64,000 bases of DNA from contig JAQNBH010000013.1 in the NCBI GenBank assembly GCA_028752905.1, positions 17,349,302-17,413,301 of the forward strand, given 5' to 3'. The translations under genes and the position numbers were made by a program. Below the pieces are notes generated by a model. The model saw only the letters and a program-made list of their open reading frames with translations. It had not been told where the DNA came from and did no database searches. This DNA is from Cladorhizidae sp. MBARI D1340-BT2. Its lineage: Eukaryota > Porifera > Demospongiae > Poecilosclerida > Cladorhizidae. Positions 1-11,630 of this stretch are shown piece after piece (the first letter of the stretch is position 1; each line of letters starts with the position of its first letter).

Positions 1-1796
1 AGAAGTAGCTTACCATACATGGGTACACAGTCAATGGTGTACAGATATGCTGATCTTTGAGTAGTAGACAACATGGTGGACATGGAAATATATAATATTA
101 TATACCGTAAACGATAGGAAGAAACAGTAGGAAGCAATTTTATATTGGTTAGCCCATGAATTGTCAGACCCATGTTAATTGGTGTGACCCACCCACTGTG
201 GGTGATCTATCTGAGGTCAAAAATAACTGCAATGACAATTTTTGTGATTTGTCTTTCCATATGCACATGGTCATGATATTAATCTATGATAATCCTAAGT
301 GATTGAAGAGCAATTTGGATGAAAGGAAATTAAGTTCCAGGCTGATATGACAGATGAAGAAGATAAGCTTGTAGCATTGGTGTGTATAGCCATTCTTGCT
401 ATTGGGGAATTTCATCTAACTCACTCTAAACAGCAACTAGATATAAGGATAACTATTCTATGATTAAAAAAAAAAGTTCTGCACAACTGGACATAGCTGG
501 ACTACTTGCATTGCCTCTGAACAAAATACATGACATGTCATGAAGTGTTACAGCAATAAACAAGTTAGAAAAGGTTGTTTAAAGCCTGGGACAGGGTGAA
601 ACTGTCACTTAGTGTATATAACAAGTTTTGGACTACTTAACAGGAAAAACATAAATTACAAACAAGAAACGGCCAAAATATAAACCAACTACATTGGTCC
701 AAGAAAAACTTATCAAGCCAATAGATGCTGAAATACCAGCTTAGGTTTTTGGGGCTTTTGTCATCCTTAAGTTGGTCAAACAAATACAGGGAGTACTATT
801 CCAATTTCTAGTAATGGTAGTGGTAGTAGTAGTAATAAATCAATCATAATAATAATGATAAATATAGTAAAAACTACAAAAACAATAATATATTCATAAA
901 GATTATATAATGGTGTTTGAAGGTTTTACAAAACTGATAAAACATTGTCATAGTTGAAACACTATCACAATGCTGACACAGTCATTTACCCAGAGATGTA
1001 ATGGTAATGTTGAGAATCAGCAAGATAACTATAAACTTTCCCACCTCTAAACAAAAGCTAGCAACACATATAAACTTACATACATGTGATGACCCTTCAT
1101 CCTGGTGACTTTGTAATGTATAGATTTGTAGGTGCTACACAAGTGTCGACCTTACCAACATTAAACATGGATACATATTAACGGTACATTATCAGTTAAC
1201 TCATCTTGAGTCAAACCAAACCAAACATTCTTGGTCCTTTTTCCCTTATCTTTTTTGCAAACACAATAATTTATTTTGCTTACTGATTTTACTCATCCAA
1301 ATCAAGCTTCCTTATCATGTTTTAATTTTTTTTGCAAAGACAGACTTGTAGGAATATATACTGAACTTGAGTTCTTAACATTCAGAGAGCCAGCTTATTA
1401 GCTATACTGCAAAGAGCATCCCATCTCAAGAAATGAGGGTATCATCTTTCTACATCAGGTAGTAATAAACATGTTTCAACATTGCAGATATTACTGCCAG
1501 GATTTTTCAGTATTGTGCTTATGCTAAGACTCACACAAGCTTGCTATAATATACCTGTGACTAGCCTTAGTGATACAAATCACACCCTGGAATATGTGTC
1601 CAGCATGTGAACCGGATGCTGAAAAATGATAATAACAGAAAGGAAATAAACAACAAAACAATTTAAATATATAAAATAATACACAATTTTATATTTAATT
1701 ATAATTATATAATAATAAAAATGGGGGTAGTTCTAAACTCAGAAAGAAGGTAAATACACTGATACAGGTAATTAAGGGGTTAAAAAGAAGGATACA
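1..1796. other. Gene-free AT-rich sequence
   Basis: No coding region, RNA gene or clear mobile-element protein was seen on either strand. Open frames are short and show no recognisable motif. The stretch has simple A/T-rich runs only. It lies upstream of a Penelope-like remnant and of protease gene A. Confidence 0.5.
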
Positions 1797-2045
1797 ATGG
1801 TAGTGATTCCTTATGAAGCAGGGCTGATTGAAGATATCAGGAGGTTCAGCAGGAAGTTCAACATCTAAGTCATTTTCAGATCAGGAAGAACTCTGAGGCA
1901 CAACTGAGCAGAGTGAAGGATGAATTCACACAGTCATCCATTGTGTACCAATTGCATCTCTCGGAAGTACTACATAGGTGAAACCAACAGAAGACTGGAG
2001 AATTTCTTGAGAATGAATATTGGTACTAGAAATTTACCTCAGAAT
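1797..2045 (+). pseudogene. Penelope-like retroelement remnant (RT tail plus GIY-YIG part)
   Basis: One reading frame, broken by internal stops (first TAA at 1866-1868), translates to a stretch starting VIPYEAGLIEDIRRF, then IFRSGRTLR, then KYYIGETNRRLE. In Penelope-like elements the region after the reverse transcriptase has the form 'IPY..gl...IrrilrkhnI...f..grtLr', followed by a GIY-YIG nuclease with 'kvYIGETgRrLe'. The spacing and order match that family. I see only the end of the ORF; the RT core is absent and the frame is dead. GIY-YIG nucleases of these elements nick target DNA during integration; this copy cannot. Recognition is by motif memory, not by a search. Confidence 0.6.
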
Positions 2046-2800
2046 GCAAATTGATTTCAAGTCAAGTAATAAATAAAAAAAGGGTATATGCACCTGGACC
2101 CACTAACCCTAGGCCAGTTAAAGCAATCAATATGGCTGCTAACAGATTAACCTTAAGACATTCCCCCCATCTAAAAACATATTCTGATAGGTGTGCAAAG
2201 GCTTTGAGGTGTGATGCGCTCTTCCATTTTTGCAGTGTATAATTTGAAATCCACACGTGGATAGGATATGTGCATATTAGCTAAAGAATCCTTCAAGTTT
2301 ATCATTTATACCATACCACATATTTTAGAGCAATGTAGCTGCAATCTGAAAGTTATCCTGTTGTATTGCCATCCAATGTTTGGAACCACACAAGAGTGAA
2401 ATGATTTCTTTTCTCCCACTTCCAACACCTGTTTCAACATCTTACTCCCCCAAAAGGAATACTTTGCTTTAGTGATATCAGTTCTGTATGGACTGGGACC
2501 TTTCCCACCTCCTTCTTTTTATCATTGTTTTCCAAATGGAGAGATAACGGATGAATACAATAGAGTGCATAAACATTGCAATGCTACTCTATGTATGCAT
2601 GGGTTCCTATCATTTGGCCAATCAACAAATGCAAGGGAAATCAAATGATCTAGAGTCTAGACTCACAAATGACAGCATACGCAAATATGGTCCTATCTGG
2701 AAGATGTTACACACATGCATGAAGTCATATATGTATTAAAAAATCCAACTCATTGTGTGGGAGAAGAATTGCTTCTGTTTTTATGCAGTGCTAGCATATT
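2046..2800. other. Gene-free upstream region of protease gene A
   Basis: Nothing protein-like was recognised. The short open frames on both strands at about 2051-2256 overlap each other and lack family motifs. The stretch ends in the TATA-containing promoter of gene A. Confidence 0.4.
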
Positions 2801-2807
2801 CTTCACA

Positions 2808-2820
2808 TATATATAAAGAG
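2808..2820 (+). promoter_or_regulatory. TATA box of protease gene A
   Basis: TATATATAAAGAG lies about 170 bp upstream of the predicted ATG at 2982. Copies B, C and D have TATATAAAAGG about 150-175 bp upstream of their start positions, so the position is conserved within the family. This supports a TATA-dependent core promoter with a 5' UTR of roughly 130-145 nt. Confidence 0.65.
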
Positions 2821-2981
2821 GTTGAAGACAGTATCTAGATCAATCACTGAACTTCATAATTCAGCAGAGGTCAGGGCTCTTAACTTCAAAGCACAAGAAG
2901 TTGCTATCCTGATTTATTTAAAACCGCTTCTGTTCTCTCCAAGCTTCCATTAAACTTCAACCATCATATTGGAGCAGCATT

Positions 2982-5900
2982 ATGTTACGGTTTAAGTTAG
3001 CCATTCCTCTGCTTCTGCTAGCAACAAGTTTACAGTTATCAAGGCAAAGTGAATATACACAAGGTAAGTTTTCTCAATGCTGTTAGGTGTGGTTTTATTT
3101 CATGTGAATGGTATCTTTTAAATCAGCCAAAAGCTGTTTCCAAATATATCACAGGCTATTTATGAACAGCGTACTAATGAAAATTTTGTGGTCAATATTT
3201 TAGGATTTTATGAAGGAGATATCATCCTTACTAATGAGGTCCGACGAACGCTGGAAATACTATCCAATCCAAGCGACCCATTTTCACCACAGAATGCTGT
3301 AGTACGGGAAGAACAACTACATTGGCCAAATGGAATAGTTCCTTATGAGCTGGACAACAGATTGAACAGTAAGAACAAATATTTACTACAACGGTATCAC
3401 AAAACTTTATTATTAACTTACGTTATCACTGTTATAAGTCCCGGCCTTGTCGTAGTATTCCAATTGTAGAGCAACTAGTATAGCCACGCAGTCGTTAATC
3501 GCTCGTACTGTGCTATAAAGCTGCTAGGTTGGTAAAGAAATTGCCTTCTGCGATCGTGGAATATCTGTGAAGGTTCAAGGATCTGAAGACGGATAGATTC
3601 ACTTCAGCAGCTGTTGGAAGTAACTGTAAGTGACAGTGTTGAAGAAGGAGGAAAAATAGAACTGAACGAACTCCTCCTCGTTGCGTTCAGGAACTAGGTG
3701 AATGCAGCTAGCTCTAGTCATGTCAATGATTACAATGACGTTAATAATCAACTTGAAATTTACTCTCTGCTGTTCCAAAGCCCTGAATGACTAGTTGATT
3801 ATGAGGTCATTGTAATTTCATTAAGTCAACTGAGAGTTATAGGGATATCTGGTGTTTATAAACAGAGAGGTTGCGACTATGAAATGCTGCTGGGTATAAC
3901 ACTTGTACAGTTAAAAAATGCCAGACTTTTTGCCTCTTATCTGCTGAAGCAAAGGGTGCTCATTGGTAAACAGATCAGAGGCAAAAGACTGTCTTTTTTG
4001 CAGCATACAAGCATTATACCCAAAGCACTCGTGTGGCTGTGTAGTTGCTATTCAAGTGAATGCGGTATCTTCTTATAGCTGTCTTTACAGAGATATTAAC
4101 GGGAAAACCCCTGCAGTTTATAATGTTCCGAAATGTCGAGTCTAGAAATTCTTATGTTCCAACAATTCTACAATTGGGAGAGGCATGAATAATATTCAAA
4201 ATTTAAATTCCTATTTCACAAACAAACATCTATGATAAAGATATATATGGGTAGGATGTCATTATTTAAACATTAATGCTTTTGTTTTAATTCTAGGCCA
4301 AGCAAGGAGTGCCATTCAAGAAGCAATTCAAGAGTATGATAGACATACATGTGTCAGGTTTATTCCACGGACTGACGAAGAAGACTATGTAAAAATTTAC
4401 CCTGGTGGAGGGTAAGTAGCTACATAGTCTATATTGGAAAGTTCTTGTGTGCTGATATTTTTTCCATATAATTGATGATTACATAATAATCATTTTCTAT
4501 CTAGATGCTCGTCGTACGTCGGTCGGATCTCAGGTCCTCAGTATATGTCCATCGGTTATGGGTGTGAATACAAGGGTATTGTCATGCACGAGATGTTCCA
4601 TGCTCTCGGGCGCTGGCATGAACAGAGCAGACCAGACAGAGACCGGTTTGTTAGAATCCTGACACAAAACATAATAAACGGTTAGTGCAACATGATGATG
4701 TTGTTGTTGTTGCTGTTTGTTATGCTTGCTTTATAGCAATTGTTTCTACTTGTATTGGTTTGTAGCAGTTGCTGCTTCACATCGTTGACTTGATTGTCCT
4801 TGTCATCCTCATAGTTAATGCACACTTTTATAGGCATATATTAATGAACTATTTTATCCGTACCATTCTTATAATAGGAACTCAGTACAATTTTGATAAG
4901 ACTGATCCAGCTTACGTGACTACTCAAGGAATCCCTTATGACATGGGATCCCTCATGCACTACCGTTTTAATGCTTTCAGTCGTAATGGCCAGCCCACAA
5001 TCCTACCAATCGATCCAAATATCGAAGAAAGCAGACTTGGTCAGAGGGAAGGTTTTTCAGAGTCGGACATCCAACATGTGCTAAACCTATACTGTGACGG
5101 TGAGTGTAGAGGTCTACACATACACTTTTATAATTATGGTGTTCTAAGGTAATTTACTTATTAAGTCAGGTGAGAAGGAGCCAATTACATGTTGGATGTG
5201 ATAATCAGCTTTGTGTTTTGTGGTTTTCACTCAGAAAAATAGCTAAAGTAGAATGTTTGGAAGGAGAACTGCTCACTCTCAAGATTATAGGGTCAATTGT
5301 TTCAAAGCATTCAGCGTTCAGTGATGTATATTAATAATAACCCACATACAGGATTGGATCACTCAGAAAATTAGTGTACATTATCTAAAGTAGAATGTTT
5401 GGAAGGAGAACTGCTCAACTCTCAAGATTACAGGGTCAATTGTATCCTTCATCCCTGCAATATGAACTATGGAGGAGGTATCACATGACTTCTTTTTATG
5501 TTAAAGCGTTCAGTGATGTATATTAATAATAACCCACATACAATAGTAACAATGATTATGGAATCAAGGTGTCCTGCATAATGTTATCACAGCATAGGAA
5601 CAGATGTGGCCATGCTTGCCACAACCAGTAAAAATGGGTGACAACAAAAAACCATGCGATTGACTAATGTTAGATATCAGTATTTTCGACAATTTTACTG
5701 CAGTTACATAAGAATAACTTCTGTGAGAATAACTTCTGGTATCTTTACTCAACATTTGTGAGAAAAGATGATCAGTATCGCTCATCACCACCAGGATTCC
5801 AGTCCAGTGATGGTCATTGAAACTACTGAATTAAGCTCTAATGTACCCACAAAAAGTGCATGTGACAAGTTATTTGGTTGACATGATGCCTTGTTCTATT

Positions 5901-7751
5901 ACTTACTTTAAGCTCAGGTCAAAGTCGTATGCCACCCATGTTGGTACACAATTCTAGCCTCATCAATGCATTCTTTACTGCTATGCACCTGAATATTAAC
6001 ACTGAAATACTTTCTCCACTACATTTAGGTGGGGGATCGGGTGCATCCTGGTCGCAATGGTCATATTGGTCACAATGCAGCCGAACCTGCAATGGTGGTG
6101 ATAGGATAAGAACTAGAACCTGTAATCAAGGTACCAATTGTGCGGGCAGCAACACAGATAAAGAACAGTGCAACACTGCCACCTGTCCTGGTAAGCAGCA
6201 ATAGATTCTTGTATTACCTCTGGATGCAGATTTGGTTTTAAGCAAGCACATTACAAAAGAAAGTGCTATATTACTAGTGAAGCATTGCTAAACCAATCCA
6301 CATTGACAGTAAATTATGATGAATTATCTGTTAATGTCTTCTTGTAGATCCTACTTATTGGGCTGGCTGGAGTGCTTGGAGTGAATGTTCCAGCAGTTGT
6401 GGTGGAGGAAGACGGATTAGAAGCAGGGAATGTGAACGTGGTAACATTTGTTCTGGGCGCACAAAAGAATATGAATATTGCTATAAACGATTTTGTCCAC
6501 AACGTAAGCAGTTATCTAATACGATAATGTAGCTTACTTAATCAAAATATTTGTAATGCACTATTTTCCTCTTCTATTAATTAACCAGTCAACCAATAAT
6601 GGTAACTGGGGTCTGTACCTGTTATGAATTCTGCACTAAAAGAATTGTGTAACTTATTTCTTTTCTAAATAGCTCCTGTTTGGGCACACTGGGGTAGCTG
6701 GTCTTCATGTAGCAGTACATGCCAAGGAGGGATCAGGCAATGGACACGCATCTGTAGGAATGGAAACGAATGTTCGGGCGTAAATGTCGAAAGTAAAGAT
6801 TGCAATATCAAGATCACTTGTGGAAGTAAGTCAAGTTACAGAGCAGGTTTTAAAATGTGGTGAGTCCATCGACAAAGCTTCTAGCCTAACAAATACTTAA
6901 CTATTTAAGGAAAACCATCAGCAATGTTTTGCTGATGACAACTGTATCTGATAATTCTCAATGCCTTCAATAACCCAGCATAAAATATTGTCCTACTATG
7001 GGTTAGATTATGTTTATATCAGAGCATTATCATGCAGCCAAACCGCCAAATGGACAGTGGAGTGGTTGGAGTAAATGTTCTGCTGAATGTGGTAGAGGGT
7101 CAAGGTACAGAGTACATAATTGCGAAAAGAGATGTGAAACGGAACAACAATCTTGTAACACCCAGGACTACGTACCTGAACCTGAACTCAGAGGTACAAC
7201 CAAATCTCTGCCTTTTTTCAGTTGAATTGACTATATAATTAAGTGCCCATGTAATACAGCTTGAATGATTATTTCATTTATTTAAAGGTTTGCGGTACCG
7301 TGGTTGTTGGTACTTGAATGCGAGAGCTCGTAAAATTGGCTCATTTGAAGGAACACCTCCATATCTAAAGGATGAAGCAAATTCAAGAGTTTGACCAGTC
7401 AGCAAATGCGGTGCAACCGTCCAGAAGCAAGGCTATGAATTCTTTGGTGTGACAGAAGGATATTGTTTGTCGGGTTCCAATGATCTTACTGACTATCAGT
7501 ACTATTCGTCTTCTCTATGTCGCAATGGAAAGGGAGCTTACACAAGAGATAATGGAGGATGGTTCGTGATGGATGTTTACCAGATTACGAATCAAGTAAG
7601 CTTCAGTGATTCGGCGTCCCAGGTGAATGATGCTAATGCCAAAACTGATATGATGACTACTGGAACTGGATCAGGCCATGCGCTAACTTACAATCTTGTT
7701 TTACTTGTCTCAGCTGTTCTGGCTGTTGTGCTGGCCATAGCAGTAATGTGA
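2982..7751 (+). CDS. Protease gene A: secreted astacin metalloprotease with four TSP1 repeats and a GPI-like tail; in-frame TGA in last exon
   Basis: Predicted exons: 2982-3063, 3204-3368, 4297-4411, 4505-4680, 4878-5099, 6029-6190, 6348-6503, 6673-6825, 7038-7193, 7288-7751. They sum to 1851 nt (617 codons) with consistent phases and GT-AG introns. Residues 1 to about 22 form a signal peptide. YEGD at 30-33 resembles the astacin FxGD propeptide switch that blocks the zinc. The catalytic domain runs from about 58 to 254, with zinc motif [13 protein letters not shown] from H149 and Met-turn SLMHY at 204-208. Four TSP1 repeats occupy about 254-307, 308-359, 360-410 and 411-462. A four-Cys domain starts at 463 (RGCW) and the protein ends in a hydrophobic stretch with no charged tail, suggesting a GPI anchor. 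Known for the family: extracellular zinc endopeptidase. Oddity: codon 498 is TGA (7392-7394) where copies B and C have AGG. Either the gene is a fresh pseudogene, the stop is read through, or this is a sequence error. A truncated 497-aa enzyme would keep the catalytic and TSP1 parts but lose the anchor. Confidence 0.85.
3724..3822. repeat. Foldback repeat in intron 2 of gene A
   Basis: Two arms of about 27-30 bp around 3727-3753 and 3794-3820 are imperfect inverted complements (core TTACAATGAC...AATCAAC against GTTGATTAT...GTCATTGTAA). Related fragments occur near 8055 and 14190-14212, so this looks like a dispersed MITE-type end rather than a gene-specific hairpin. Confidence 0.5.
3886..4026. 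repeat. Second foldback element in intron 2 of gene A
   Basis: Arms at about 3886-3943 and 3971-4026 are imperfect inverted copies over some 55 bp (GGGTATAACACTTGTA in the left arm against TACAAGCATTATACCC in the right), separated by about 27 bp. The structure is that of a small foldback or MITE element. Open frames over it are chance. Confidence 0.6.
5241..5546 (+). repeat. Direct duplication inside intron 5 of gene A
   Basis: The block beginning AGCTAAAGTAGAATGTTTGG near 5241 recurs near 5385, and the block around GTTCAGTGATGTATATTAAT near 5315 recurs near 5508. A unit of roughly 150-190 bp has therefore been duplicated in tandem, with a small insertion in the second copy. It is intronic and no coding role was seen. 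Confidence 0.65.
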
Positions 7752-8440
7752 CCATTAAGCTCATAAACGAGAAAAACATTGACACTTGCCATTATTGGTT
7801 GATCATTTTTAATGTGTTATAATTATGGTGCAAATAATATGTTAACAAAATGTTACCTTTAAAAGGGGAATTCAAGAGTGTGCAACAAAAAAATTCTTGG
7901 ATGATACAATGACCATTCCAATAATCTACTTAAAATTCACTCTGTCGATATTTCAACTAGATGCTCTAGCTTTGATCAGGGATAAACTAGAGCATCTATT
8001 CGAAACATTGAGAGAGTAAATTTCTAGTCACTTATTGAGTAAATTATTGAGAAGGTCATTGTAAATTGAGACATTGAGAGTATATTTGTTAATTTCGCTT
8101 GATATATACCATGCAATGCATGCACTTCAATTTGGCACTAAAACTTTGTTCGTGGCTGAAGTATCCAAGCTACATGCAAAGAGTGCCAGATGGAGCTATA
8201 CTTGAGGATTTAAAACTTCACTGATAATGAAGAACTCGGGAATAGCTATCAGGGAAATTATGCGTAAGTAGCACTATCCTCTACTAATTTTTCTCCAATG
8301 TAATAATAAATAAATGATGAAGGAATGGACATAAGATACACAGTTTAGAGTCAATTTTTCAGAAATCCCCAGCAACCTGTCCCTATGGTTAATTTATAGT
8401 GTGCCTAACTTCTAGACCCAGCTAAAAGAGGAACAAGGAC
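7752..8440. other. 3' flank of gene A, no further gene
   Basis: Sequence after the gene A stop. No perfect AATAAA is well placed; the nearest is near 8310. It contains the inverted-repeat hairpin at 7939-8017. No coding signal was recognised. Confidence 0.4.
7939..8017. repeat. Inverted repeat carrying a CATCTAG...GAAAT motif
   Basis: Arms 7939-7970 and 7984-8017 are imperfect complements centred on CTAGAGCATCT. The minus strand contains CTGATCA, then a stem AGCTA/UAGUU with a 7-nt loop, then GAAA and TATCGACAG. The same unit recurs near 8478, 12565, 17791 and 46150. It looks like the terminus of a dispersed element. Confidence 0.55.
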
Positions 8441-10170
8441 ATCCTTTAGCTTGGATATAGGGGTGCAGGAGGTTAGTGCATCTAGTTGAAATGTCGACAG
8501 TAAAATTCAAATTGATTAATGAAAAGTTTATTCTAAAAATGAACTTAAAAATATGACCATAACATTAATTTATTACCTAATAAGGTATAACAATAGTTAA
8601 ATGAACTGTGATAAATAAACTTCACTAAACAAGTTGAATATTAATTGCTTGACTTATTAACAAGACTTGAAAACTATGCTGTCCGATGCACAGTTCATCT
8701 GTGGGTGTTGTTGGGTAATTACCAAACACAAGGAAGTATCTCAATGTAAAGTAACATCCATGGCATTCAGATTCAGAGATTGACCACAGTTAACATCTAA
8801 GAAGGTGTGTCATAATAACCAGTGGCTGACATGGGGAAGGAACGCAGTGGAGAATTTGCCTTCCTGGTCATGTCGTTATGAATATAAAACATTCTTCTCT
8901 TGTTAATTGAAGCAAGCCCTCGGTGGGGAGTTGGATATAAAACTTGGCATTCCCATTCATGGTGCATCTAATATGTATCTATATATATTTATGTACCTTT
9001 GTATTCAATAAACATTCACCCATAAATGAGTAGTTCAGTTGGTTTTTGTATTCAAGTAATAGTCATTGACTAATTGAGAAAATAGCAGCAGGTTGAAAGC
9101 TAGAGGAAAGAAAACTGGCTGCACAGGAAAGTGAGAAGGGGCTTCATGGTTAATAGCTGGTGGGAAAGGTTGCTGGAGGTTCACTCTGACATGGTTACTC
9201 AATTCATCAACATGCTCTAGCTTTTAAGTTTTGATTTCACCTAAAAACATTCTTACTTGCCTGAGGGTGACCAGATCATATTCTTTTATTGGTGAATGTA
9301 CAGTCCATTGGATAGATAGATACATACACCATGCACAGTAAAATAACAAGTTTTCTACCTAATTTATCACTTATCGGTGGCTTCAATAATTAGGTGTAGG
9401 GCATGGACAATGGGTTAGCACAAACACCACTTTGATTTCCCTCTCAATGTTGATGCCATAAGTAGGCATGGCTGAGTGTATGTGATATAATAATGCAAGT
9501 CCAACATTAGGTCTAGAATGTGTGGTATTATACAACAGAAATATCATTATAGCAATTCCTATGGTATATTCAACACTTATGTGATAGCTGATTGTAGATA
9601 TATCTGCATACATGCGTGTTTCACTTCCTAACAATAGAGGATATATCTGCATAAAGATCACAACTTAGAACAGATTACAAAAAAGTTTCGCAACTGCTTA
9701 TGCCATGAAGCCCAAGTCCAACTGTTGTCTTGTAACATATAACCTTATTCTACTATACAGAATAACAATGCAGGTGAGGAATAGAGTGATAAGCATCATT
9801 GTGAAATGGCAAGATTTACAGTGGCAAAATGTCGTTGTCTTCTGTAAAAAGGAAACAGCCAAAAAGTGAGTAGTTGTTATTATTATTATTATTATTATGA
9901 ATTTACAATATGACAATACAGGATGAGGGTAAAAACCAAATACTTAGTGATATGTGTTTCTAGAGCCTTATTGACATACTTACACCAAAAATTAGTGTAG
10001 TGGACTAACAAGTTACAGCTCTAGCTTGAGGTAACAAATGATTTCAGATTTAAAGTGGAAGTGCTCTGAAGGGAATCATTGCCTGCCATATTAGAGATTG
10101 AAGGCAGAGGTACAAGCCAGTTAAGAGATAAAATAACTTCTACATTTATTTGGCTTAATGCTAGTCAGGT
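8440..10170 (+). repeat. Segmental duplicate, first copy (second at about 46140-47790)
   Basis: Read side by side, this stretch and 46140-47790 share long collinear blocks, for example TTCACTAAACAAGTTGAA against TTCACTAGGAAAGTTGAA and the block around 'gagttggatataaaacttggcattcc'. Indels and substitutions separate them. The copy here follows gene A; the other precedes gene C. No gene was recognised in either, so the homology looks like part of a large duplicated unit. Confidence 0.7.
9660..9900 (+). mobile_element. Short retroposon-like unit with an ATT tail, copy 1
   Basis: A unit running from 'gaagcccaagtccaactgttg' to 'agccaaaaagtg' and ending in an ATT microsatellite. Similar units occur at about 44360-44570 and 47280-47500. 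The copy at 47280 is explained by the larger duplication; the one at 44360 is not. Shared 3' ends followed by a simple A/T tail suggest a SINE or a LINE 3' end. No RNA polymerase III boxes were confidently found. Confidence 0.4.
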
Positions 10171-11630
10171 AGAAACAAAATGAGTTTGTTTTTCTTTCAT
10201 TGTTGCAGGGCTAGCTAGCACATCCACAGTGTTAACCTGAGAGCCATCAAGCTATGAAGAAGACACCCTTGACTCTTGCTGTCAATACATGACATATTTG
10301 AAATCCAAGTCAAGGTATATATATACGCATGCATAGATTTAAATTTACAGCCTAAAGAGTTAAACATGCATGTTAAGCCTCTCAATTAGCACACAATAAA
10401 CTGAAAAACACATCTGGCAAAACATAAAATACCATTAGAAAGCATACTGCACTGGATATGTTTGGAATAAAAATCAGGAGGATACTATTTGAATATGGGC
10501 AAGGTATGGTATTTACAAAACCACAGCATTTTCAGACCATTTATTGCTATTATTTTACTATTATAAAGATCTAGAAGGACAATCGCAAATATCATTTGGA
10601 AATATCTCCACTGAGCTGCATCTATCATTTATTAAACTGCACGATACAACTGCAGACCATTTGCAATACATGAAAGTTGCAATGATATTGTTCAAGAAGA
10701 GTTGTTTCAGTTGCTTTGGCCATTATTGCGCCGTATTTGAGCAATGTCATCCTGCAGTGAAGATTTAGATTTTGCATATGCAATAACATAAATAGAGGTC
10801 AATAATTGAATACTCCACACCTCCTACACATAAATGCCTGAATACTGAGCACATGAGCTTTTCCAGCCAGACAATTTTATACCAAGAACATAATTATAAT
10901 CAAAATTGCTGGTGAATTGATTTAACTTGTTTTGAACATGCAGTGACAGATCCACGGGTTTTTTGTGAGTACATGGAACCCTCTCTTTTGGAGAGTCTAA
11001 CATCGTCATATCCTTTCAGTTTTGTACTGTTTCTTTGCTTTGAAATATAATGACACACTCTCCAACTTCTGGTCTTGTTTCTGTGCAACTTGTCCAAGCT
11101 TTTTCCCTAGCCATGGAGGCAAGCACACGCATGGTTTGCAAAGCCCTTTTCAAAATCCCATATCTGCCACTAACATGTATATAGAATATGTTTGTAATGC
11201 ATACATGTATAGGTTTTGTTAGGTGGCTAAATATATAAACTACTAGTTCATTAAATCTTAATATTGCTCCCAAAGTCACAACTTCTATAGCACTTTTTCA
11301 TGAAAGAAGAATGTAGATTGACAGTTAGTTATAATGAGAGTTGTCCAATTAAGAAAATCAAAATCTGGTACTCATTGAGTCTTGTACAACAACCTACCTA
11401 ATGACTTCATAAATTTTGCATATGCAGGGGAATTGTGTGTTTAAGCAACATTTTTAAACTCCTAAATTAAGGAAGTACCATTTGTATCACACCTTGTCAA
11501 CCTTCGGATCCGTTCATTATCAAAGCCTTCCTCTTGCAAGTGAAACATAAGTGGGTAAGTCAAGGTGCAGTACTATCTAGGCCCTTCATGGAAATACATC
11601 CTACTCCAAAGAATATATATTTTACCACAG
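10170..11630. other. Gene-free stretch between duplicated blocks
   Basis: Several overlapping short open frames exist on both strands around 10900-11280, but none has a domain or motif I recognise, and they overlap one another. Nothing else was seen. Confidence 0.4.

Noticed and set aside
3884..4145. Two overlapping open frames in intron 2 of gene A
   Set aside because: They cover the arms of a foldback element and have no protein motif.
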